38,474 nt of DNA from a virus. The notes under the pieces are model-generated. The model saw only the letters and a program-made list of their open reading frames with translations, made no database searches and was not told the DNA's origin. The stretch spans positions 1 through 38,474 of IMG/VR virus record IMGVR_UViG_3300030328_003043; one strand, given 5' to 3'. The translations under genes were made by a program, and so were the position numbers. Of the stretch, positions 32,601 to 38,474 are shown in pieces (within the stretch, counting starts at the first letter, position 1; every line of letters begins with the position of its first letter).

Positions 32601-35600
32601 GATCTAATATTTTTACTGTAAAATCACCAGCTCCTACAGCTACAATTCCATCACCATCATCAATAGCTAATCTTCTAGAATGATGAGTTTGATTTGTGCT
32701 TCTCATCATATAATCTCGGCCTCTAGTTCTTTTCATAACTTCGTGCCTTGTAATATGTTGAGCAATTATATATTTATTTAGTTTAGATTTTTCTGTTTCA
32801 TTTACAATAGAATCTAATATAACATCTCTCATCTTAAAAGTTATGTTTCCATAATCAACTTCATTTTGATAATATTCAATAATTTTATCCGATGTAGATG
32901 CTATATCCATTATGTCTTTATTTGCTCTTGCTATTATAAAAGAAGGACTGTTTCCTCCAGACTTTACATCAACAATTGTTAATGGGAATCCTTTACCTTT
33001 TGAATCATCTGCAAACATAGCAAACTTAGTATCAAAACTTCTTAATAACGATCCAGTAACAGTTAAATACATAGGTTTTGAATAATACCTAGACCCATCT
33101 TTATTTTGACTACCAACAAAAACATCAACCATATCTTTTAAAAACATTCTAGATAACTTTATTTCGCCTCCACTCATCCAAGTATAATTTTTGTTATCCC
33201 AATCAATAAAAGAAACATTAGAAGTTTTTGGTAAATCTTTATTACTTCTTATATCTTTTCCATATTTAGGATGTCCTCCTATTTTTGGAATTAATCTCTT
33301 ATCATTTTTATTTGAAATTTTATTTCCATTAGGATCTAAATTGGCCCACCACCAAGAAGGTTTGTCTATAGAAGATTGTCTATTAATAGGTTGATTTCTT
33401 ACCCAAAAATTTCTTACCATATTATTTTCAAGAGTAGTGTTAGGAACAAAACCAAAAGTTTTTTCTAAATACGGAAGAAAAGTAGTTTCATAATTTCCAA
33501 CTTTAACTTCATCTAATAATTCAGATGTTTGCTTTGCGCTTAACCATCCATTAGAAATAGTGCCTTCTAAAAATTTAAAAAATGAATCATTCCTAAAATC
33601 ATATGATTCAAATGTCATATTGTTTGCTATTTCTTCAGTATCACTTACATCGGAAATTTCCAATCCTTCTCTTGAAATATCATGTGAATCTTCAACTCCA
33701 GATTTATCTAAAGCATCTATAATAGATTCAACCATTCTTTGATCAGCTATTTCTCTTTTTAATCTATATCTTTTCTTTGCTCCAAAACCCATTAATTCTA
33801 CAAAATTTAAAGCAGGATTATCAGACCTCATTTTACTAGCGATTTGAGGATCTTTACCTACAGCCCATTCACTAAGCCAATTTTTTACTAAATTTCTTTT
33901 TTCTTTATCTTTAATAGCTCTTAATGCTCTATTGACAGCTGGAACATAATCACTAATTTCAATTCCGTATTTATTTTTTATTTTATTAAAAGAAGCATCA
34001 AAATGCTCAATAACTGTATATGGTTTATCAAGTTTGTTTTTAGCTGCTATTAAATTAACAGTATCATCAACAATAGTATCGTCAATTGCTGTTGCTTTTT
34101 CTTTTGTTCCAGATTTTCCAGATAATTCTCCTATATCAGTAATCCATTTTTTCCAACCTTTAGGGCCTTTTATTTTATGAAATCTTTTAACTTTCTTTTC
34201 TTTTAATGTATCTGGAAGGGTAGCAACTGCTATAGTAGATTTTAATGATTTGTAGCTTTTAAAATCAATTTTAAGACCATATTTATTTGCAACTTTACGA
34301 AACTCAGTAAACATAGGGCCTAATTTTGGCATATCTCTGTAGTAGTTTTCAACTTGCTCTCTAGCTGTTTCAAACTTTCCAGTTTCTTTATTTGTTCTGT
34401 CTTTTATTGGTATATCATCTTTGTATGGAATTTGTATATAAAATTCATTTTTAGCATTTATTGAAACATAAGCTCTAGGAGAATCTGATGATACTTTTGA
34501 AAATGGTATTTCAAATAATTGTTCTATATAGTGTGTAGGCTGAACATTTGGTTTTTTTGTTTTATATATATAATCTTTTATTAAATCATCTATTTCTGAT
34601 TTAATCGTTTCATCACTTTTTAAATGATTTCCCGTCCCAAGTCCAAAATATCTATCTACAAAGGATTTAGAGACTCCCATTGCTTTCCAATCATAATAAC
34701 TTTTAGCTCTTTTTGGATCATTAAGTTCAAAAACATTTAAATAGATCCTAGATGTTGTAGCAAACTTGGTTGACTCCTGTTCCATTATTATATTTGCGTC
34801 AGCACCTGCAAATCCAAATTCTCTATTTCCTCTTGAATGAGCTAATCGTATTGCATGCTCAATTTGCAATCTTCTAAATTCTTTTAATTCTAATTCTAAT
34901 TTTTTAAGAATTTTCCAATCTGGATGTTTTGGAGAAATTTGTTCTAAAAGCAATTTATTATAAGTACTAGCATAATCATGCATTTGAAATTCTTGTGATT
35001 TCATTAATCCTTTAAACATTCTATTGCCAACATTTACATAATCGACAGCTCTTTTAACAAGTAAATCTGGAGTTCGATAAAGATCTAATTTCCTTTTTAA
35101 CCAAAGCTTTCTATTTGACAAAAATCTAACAGAATTTTCATAACTTACTATTTTTTTTCTAACAAATTTATTTGTTCCTCCTATAAATTTATTAACTCCA
35201 TTAAAATCTATTTGGAATCTTTTTTGCATTTCTCCTTTTGTTTTTAAGCCGTAGGATAAATATACACCTTTCCCAATTAACTCATAAAGAATAGCTATCG
35301 TTTGTCTAATTAAATGATATTCAAGAAAATTAGATTCTGTAGAATATTTATCTACTTGATTTAAAATAATACTTTTTTCTTTAGGTGAAATATTTAAAAT
35401 AGTTAAAACTTTTTTTAATGAAGGCCAATTTTTTGGTACAATTTTATTCTTATCAAGAAAGGTTTTTTCAGAAATTTCATCAATTTGAGACCACCCAGAC
35501 AAGTCATTCCTCCATCCTTGCATTCCTTTCACTTCAAAATCTTTAGATACCGCAACATCAAAATTGGTATTTAAAAGGGGAATTTGATCTCCAAATAAAT

Positions 35601-38474
35601 TAGTTACAAAATCGTTTTTTGTTCGATTTCTTAATCCTCTAATAGTTTCTTGGTTTGGAATAGATAATGGTCTTAATTTGTTGTTAATTAAGTCTTTTTG
35701 TAAACTATTCCAATGATTAATTAATTTTGTAATTCTTCTATGAACCATTTCTGGATTTTTATTATGTAAAGAAGTCATTTCATAAAAAATAGGAAGAAAC
35801 AATTTTAAAACTTTTGATTTCCTCATACTTATACCAAGTTGTCTTTCTGTCATTTCCATTGTTTGGTTTTGTTCCTCTACAAATCTGTAGAATAAATCAT
35901 CTTTATTAGCCCTTGTCAACCAAAAAGCTTTATTTTTATCTTTAGTTTCTGGAAATACAACACTATAAGGAGAACTGTATGCATTACTTTTGACAAACAA
36001 TCTATGTAGTACTTCTTCTCCAACAGCTTGAGAAACCCTTTCTTCTTGTGAATTTACTACATGAATAGCATTGGGCCTTAATTGAATCCAAGATACATCT
36101 TCAATACTCAAAGATCCTTCTTCAATAAGTTTTTGATATTTAATAGGAACCCCTATTATAGGAGCTTTGTATTGAGATTCATCTGCATTAATACCAGATA
36201 TTTTTTTATCTATATCTCTTTGAATTTCGTAAACAAAAGCAAGGTTTTTAGATTCTTCATCATTTATAAATCTTGGTTCTATGTAATTATACCAACCAAT
36301 TCCCATATCAATTTTTCGATTATTAAAATCTTCTTCTGATAATTGATCATCTATTTCCCAACCTCCATGTCCTTGGCCTTTATACAATCTATCATTTGTC
36401 ATCATTACCCTAGTTGAAAGCCAATCATCATCATATTTTTCAGAATTTAAAAGACTCTGCAATCCATAAAGCATTGTAAAATTAACATTTGGTTTTGTTA
36501 TTTCATAATCATGTACAGGATGTTTTATTGAAATTGCGTTTAATGGAAATTCTTTTTTCATATAATCTTCGTACATAGGAACAAGATCAACAACATCTAT
36601 AGATTTTACACCCTTATCTATTTCAGGCTTTATAACATCTTCGTAAAAAGCTTTAAAAGCCTCCTTTTCAAATATTTTTAATACATGATCATTTTTAGAT
36701 TTTTCTCTTATAAAAGACTCAAACCAATCTGCATTAAGTTGGACAGATTTCATTTGTTTATTTATTAAATGATTTACAAATCCATATTGAAATTCAAATG
36801 GAACCATTTGTTGAGTATGTTCCCCTAAAAAAGAATTTGAACTAATTAAGCTAGTAGATAAATTGTTAGTTTTTAAATATGGAATTCCCAAAGGCATAAT
36901 TTTATTTTGTAAAGTTTTAGGAATATATTCACTAGCTCTATTTCTTTGCATATTATCAATAATTTCTGCTCTTGTGCTATCTGTTATACGAGATAATGCT
37001 ATAGGAAGAAGTTCAAAAATAGGAATATTATTTTCGTCTTCAATAACTTCAGCTACAGATGAAACTTCATTTTCAGAATTAAAATCATCATTATTTCTTA
37101 TAATAAAATCTCTTCCGATTCTTTCAAATATATCAAATATTGTTTCCTCATCAGAAATTCTCATGTTTAAAAATTTCTTAACTTTTATCCAAAATCTTTT
37201 TAATATTGCTAAAATTTCTTCAGCAATGTTTCTATCCATTTTCCCTAATTCATAATCAGCTGCTTGTCTAGTTGCTTCTTCTTCTGCTTCAATTCTCATT
37301 CGATTAAGATCTTCTGTAGAAGTTGCTTTTGAAAAATCAATTCCTTTTTTATCAGCAAAATATTCAATCAATTTGTTATAATCATTTGAATCTAATACTC
37401 TATTAAAAAACCAATGTATAGGCTCATGATAAGCTGTATGTCGAGTTGCTTTACCAAGTACGAATTCAACCATACCTTCGGAATAAGCACCAAGTATATT
37501 GGAATTATTATCAATTTCATCTACTAATGTAGATTCAATATCTGGAGCATGCTTCCCCATTACTTTTTTTAATGCATCAGCAATAAATTTCTTAGTAGCT
37601 AACTTCTCACCTTTTTCATACATATCTCCAATTTGCATATACTTTTTAAGATCATCAGATTTGAATTGTTCTTTAAATCGATTACTAGCAATATCTCTAA
37701 GATATAAATTAAGATCTTTTGTAAAATTAGCATCTGGAGAAGCTTTGAGAAATTTAGAAATTTTTTCTTTATCATAGATTAATTCTATTTTATCTTGAAT
37801 TTTAAGTATGTCATTTCGAAATTTATTTACTTTCTTTATATCTGTATCTTTAGGTTTGCTCCATTCGCTTTGAAGTTTTATTAAAGTTGAATTAGCTTTT
37901 TTAATAAGAGAATGAAGTTTTTGTTTATACTTATCTTCCTCACTTAAAGTAAGAGTCTTTTTTAATTTTTTTGTATCCTCAGTAGCTAAATCGTCAGTTT
38001 CTTTTGTTTTTTTATCCTTTATTGCTTTTTGAGAGTTTTTTATAGCTTCTGATTGTATTCTTCCATATGCAACGATTTCATTAGTTTCAGTATTAAATAT
38101 ACCATACTTTTCTTTAGAAGATCCTTTTGTGTTTTTAAATATAACTAAATTAGTACCTTTAATATTTTTTCCACTTACCCTTCTATTATCAACAATCATT
38201 TCAGACCATCCTCTTTTATGGTCTAATTTTTCTTTAGGATTTATAATTGTTCTTTTACTTTTTTCTTTTTCAAGTCTTTTAAGCTCTGCATCTACTTGCT
38301 CTTCAATTTTATTTACTCTATTTATATTTAATTGAAGTTTTTTTAATTCTTTTTTATTTAAAATTTCTTTTGCTTTTTCTGTTATAGAAAATTTTTCAAT
38401 AGTCCAATCAATTTCAGAAAGATATTCAGATATTTTTTCAATTTTTACTAATTCATTTTCTGATGGCAAGTCTC
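29650..38474 (-). CDS. Giant protein with zincin and two-barrel RNA polymerase regions, 5' end outside window
   Basis: At least 2939 residues. The first start-like codon (TTG 38469) lies five bases from the edge with no visible ribosome site, so the gene probably begins outside; numbering counts from that codon. Visible parts in order: a charged coiled-coil start (1-250); a zincin with HEPIH (348-352) and Glu397/398; an FVYEIQRD block near 745-752, recalling large polyvalent phage proteins; about 1100 helical residues of unknown fold; and an RNA polymerase core at about 1950-2560. Core motifs are GDGALW (Asp1992), Lys2119, Lys2140/2143, RWPT (2327-2330), HP (2356-2357), DNDGD (2367-2371) and QAAVD (Asp2536). 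Late orientation and coupling to the next giant gene suggest packaging in the virion. Polymerase identity rests on motif order and needs structure prediction. Confidence 0.78.
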   Translation of the reverse strand, partial: DLPSENELVKIEKISEYLSEIDWTIEKFSITEKAKEILNKKELKKLQLNINRVNKIEEQVDAELKRLEKEKSKRTIINPKEKLDHKRGWSEMIVDNRRVSGKNIKGTNLVIFKNTKGSSKEKYGIFNTETNEIVAYGRIQSEAIKNSQKAIKDKKTKETDDLATEDTKKLKKTLTLSEEDKYKQKLHSLIKKANSTLIKLQSEWSKPKDTDIKKVNKFRNDILKIQDKIELIYDKEKISKFLKASPDANFTKDLNLYLRDIASNRFKEQFKSDDLKKYMQIGDMYEKGEKLATKKFIADALKKVMGKHAPDIESTLVDEIDNNSNILGAYSEGMVEFVLGKATRHTAYHEPIHWFFNRVLDSNDYNKLIEYFADKKGIDFSKATSTEDLNRMRIEAEEEATRQAADYELGKMDRNIAEEILAILKRFWIKVKKFLNMRISDEETIFDIFERIGRDFIIRNNDDFNSENEVSSVAEVIEDENNIPIFELLPIALSRITDSTRAEIIDNMQRNRASEYIPKTLQNKIMPLGIPYLKTNNLSTSLISSNSFLGEHTQQMVPFEFQYGFVNHLINKQMKSVQLNADWFESFIREKSKNDHVLKIFEKEAFKAFYEDVIKPEIDKGVKSIDVVDLVPMYEDYMKKEFPLNAISIKHPVHDYEITKPNVNFTMLYGLQSLLNSEKYDDDWLSTRVMMTNDRLYKGQGHGGWEIDDQLSEEDFNNRKIDMGIGWYNYIEPRFINDEESKNLAFVYEIQRDIDKKISGINADESQYKAPIIGVPIKYQKLIEEGSLSIEDVSWIQLRPNAIHVVNSQEERVSQAVGEEVLHRLFVKSNAYSSPYSVVFPETKDKNKAFWLTRANKDDLFYRFVEEQNQTMEMTERQLGISMRKSKVLKLFLPIFYEMTSLHNKNPEMVHRRITKLINHWNSLQKDLINNKLRPLSIPNQETIRGLRNRTKNDFVTNLFGDQIPLLNTNFDVAVSKDFEVKGMQGWRNDLSGWSQIDEISEKTFLDKNKIVPKNWPSLKKVLTILNISPKEKSIILNQVDKYSTESNFLEYHLIRQTIAILYELIGKGVYLSYGLKTKGEMQKRFQIDFNGVNKFIGGTNKFVRKKIVSYENSVRFLSNRKLWLKRKLDLYRTPDLLVKRAVDYVNVGNRMFKGLMKSQEFQMHDYASTYNKLLLEQISPKHPDWKILKKLELELKEFRRLQIEHAIRLAHSRGNREFGFAGADANIIMEQESTKFATTSRIYLNVFELNDPKRAKSYYDWKAMGVSKSFVDRYFGLGTGNHLKSDETIKSEIDDLIKDYIYKTKKPNVQPTHYIEQLFEIPFSKVSSDSPRAYVSINAKNEFYIQIPYKDDIPIKDRTNKETGKFETAREQVENYYRDMPKLGPMFTEFRKVANKYGLKIDFKSYKSLKSTIAVATLPDTLKEKKVKRFHKIKGPKGWKKWITDIGELSGKSGTKEKATAIDDTIVDDTVNLIAAKNKLDKPYTVIEHFDASFNKIKNKYGIEISDYVPAVNRALRAIKDKEKRNLVKNWLSEWAVGKDPQIASKMRSDNPALNFVELMGFGAKKRYRLKREIADQRMVESIIDALDKSGVEDSHDISREGLEISDVSDTEEIANNMTFESYDFRNDSFFKFLEGTISNGWLSAKQTSELLDEVKVGNYETTFLPYLEKTFGFVPNTTLENNMVRNFWVRNQPINRQSSIDKPSWWWANLDPNGNKISNKNDKRLIPKIGGHPKYGKDIRSNKDLPKTSNVSFIDWDNKNYTWMSGGEIKLSRMFLKDMVDVFVGSQNKDGSRYYSKPMYLTVTGSLLRSFDTKFAMFADDSKGKGFPLTIVDVKSGGNSPSFIIARANKDIMDIASTSDKIIEYYQNEVDYGNITFKMRDVILDSIVNETEKSKLNKYIIAQHITRHEVMKRTRGRDYMMRSTNQTHHSRRLAIDDGDGIVAVGAGDFTVKILDQSKLFVSKGEPGAATSSKKIPMADYVAGLPDKYHGDGALWVGSDYLDKTAEAIGRVPISPMSSKLREIKSRIRWISKNDDFSNIHHPVEQSEEIEGTHYVAFKSNEFVPEENIYITDENDNIIVYTELQGSDIIIRDGEDNQLDMFGTLDEAKEPDGGSGSFKLNGRVATDTLTLPEDSRRIVKIPKQTGHNSAAFPWMWVSHLYDSSFDSLRDGIIDKMLNVARSNMNAMFSARKDPNVMRALMGQFKSDGLSIVNEVDMLLEPKPGEMIQDGFMHPHLMTGVVEPIKNKMIKENSYRARRRGFGSYPVIKPDITKSLVRSKEGVVISGDDVTMVRFLKDILNVSGFNNDLINNINESLRDNPIYVLAGRWPTYTQSSVFLAKVEKVMPRGHGSVVWFHPDTALGKLQADNDGDNAFLLAMYFGDRYKDRKIVNMLKSKNIKDEFEKRDQFVRLEYFSKKEDDYHVGKKSDSYVSAGRLGRGINSQGIMMNSIDFMENMFYKELKMKIGGQSIVVRDPDKINRVMNYAKLNDDVTQEMLDNSKMGKLVDKNGIEWESGDKYLMTSPIIELRILLQAAVDNASYSYLSDWGFSGYNYLIPKMFVQDNGSQIGSKQAITISSLIRKELMHNVLRRGVDDTTKKSQTMAEMFQSSKDIYDLNELSGKDKGSEIMKRANIRRLKFGKTSRLAKQTLKIESITFNNKLTAMEQLLSIPHESLLKYQKENPNDLVYEHPFGYTRNRITRAIMQTQKDLYTIQSKESRWYPEVGWEKEKQVARNFANHATGEFHRIMMSARMHEDITKSRITSSGYPYQDEILKFIDKWLNKGDKKKGIPSFLEMSKEQQAYSTLRFLRGTLKFSTKRSDKITAREEQLGNLIINLREKLLDPDITEDKKVEIESKIETHQNTLSKTREPDSWLKMGRARDIEKMLPMPLMHPDVWSEYINRFGPNLREASNEKIRLSADARYEDSNNKTYEQLMKGCK
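30790..32622 (-). other. Predicted two-barrel RNA polymerase core within the giant gene
   Basis: DNDGD (31357-31371) matches the DxDGD metal loop of the largest RNA polymerase subunit. It is preceded by VLAGRWPTY and FHPDTA at spacings close to those of bacterial beta-prime (VLLNRAPTLH, then LHP, then NADFDGD): RxPT to the first Asp is 40 residues here and 35 in E. coli. Upstream, DGALWVGSDYL resembles the DG segment before the beta-like barrel in RdRP, YonO and crAss-type enzymes, and GSFK and VKIPK supply candidate catalytic lysines. Downstream, GRLGRGINSQG and LLQAAVD resemble post-barrel segments of single-chain RdRP-like enzymes. The beta-like barrel comes before the beta-prime-like barrel in one chain. 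Confidence 0.78.
37180..37572 (-). other. Zincin metallopeptidase domain in the N-terminal part of the giant protein
   Basis: Residues 300-430 contain an ILGAYSEGMVEFV strand-like lead-in, then HEPIHWFF, an HExxH zinc motif (His348, Glu349, His352). EEEATRQAADY follows about 45 residues later, with Glu397/398 a likely third ligand. This is the layout of zincin domains in large polyvalent phage proteins, which are thought to process phage or host proteins after entry. It could also cut the giant polypeptide itself; no cleavage site is evident. Confidence 0.68.

Noticed and set aside
35990-36060. A second zincin motif in the giant protein (GEEVLHRLF)
   Set aside because: The order is EExxH and not HExxH, and no third ligand follows in a suitable place.
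36863-37255. A 130-residue plus-strand frame opposite the giant gene
   Set aside because: It is a shadow of the strongly coding minus frame, lacks a ribosome site and has the composition of reversed Lys/Glu-rich coding sequence; the same holds for the other opposite-strand frames in 25976-38474.
38467-38469. TTG as the true start of the giant polymerase-zincin gene
   Set aside because: It lies five bases from the window edge and the frame continues upstream with a sense codon; no ribosome binding site can be seen, so the gene is treated as cut by the window.
1-38474. Assignment to crAss-like phages
   Set aside because: A virion-type polymerase and giant genes recall them, but the capsid block, the packaging gene order and the heavy use of Shine-Dalgarno sites do not clearly match; left open.
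1-38474. CRISPR arrays, insertion sequences, integrase or attachment sites
   Set aside because: No regularly spaced direct repeats, transposase, integrase or attachment-like repeats were seen; the zinc ribbon at 10665-11723 is part of a phosphoesterase and not of a transposase.

Overview
The window is a stretch of an AT-rich double-stranded DNA phage of a bacterium, about 30% G+C by eye. Strong Shine-Dalgarno sites (AAGGAG types) precede most genes, genes are packed with ATGA or one-base overlaps, and the set of terminase, portal, scaffold and capsid is typical of a tailed phage. I see no integrase, repressor or tRNA gene, so a lytic life style is the simpler reading. The host cannot be named from the sequence; the heavy use of Shine-Dalgarno sites argues against a Bacteroidota host.

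Layout. (1) 1-12872, minus strand, read right to left: two small proteins, small terminase subunit, zinc-ribbon metallophosphoesterase, large terminase subunit, small basic proteins, a lysozyme-like protein, portal, scaffold, major capsid protein, a capsid-associated protein, neck or tail proteins, and a tail-fibre-like protein cut by the left edge. (2) 12873-13070, a divergent control region. (3) 13071-25916, plus strand: an early or middle module of about 32 mostly small genes. Its recognisable core is a recombination and replication set: Cas4-like Fe-S nuclease, Rad52-like annealing protein, acidic-tailed ssDNA-binding-like protein, DUF932 protein, orphan DNA adenine methylase, DnaB-type helicase and RuvC-like resolvase. 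It ends in a strong terminator at 25937-25977. (4) 25976-38474, minus strand: two giant genes, one for about 1225 residues and one for at least 2939 residues that runs off the right edge.

The most striking content is in the 2939-residue protein. It carries an HExxH zincin region near its N terminus and, around residues 1950-2560, the signature order of a single-chain two-barrel RNA polymerase: a DG motif, candidate catalytic lysines, RxPT, HP, then DNDGD, the metal-binding loop of the largest RNA polymerase subunit. With its late-gene orientation and a giant partner that looks like an internal virion protein, I infer a polymerase packaged in the virion and injected to transcribe the plus-strand early genes.

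The second notable content is a set of noncoding segments in the early module that fold, by hand pairing, into compact stem-closed RNAs: 13388-13493, four neighbouring units in 13686-14055, a three-way junction at 17095-17154, and two crossing 10-bp helices at 19839-19914 that form a pseudoknot or a switch. I recognise none of these as a known RNA family. No DNA polymerase or primase gene is visible in the window.
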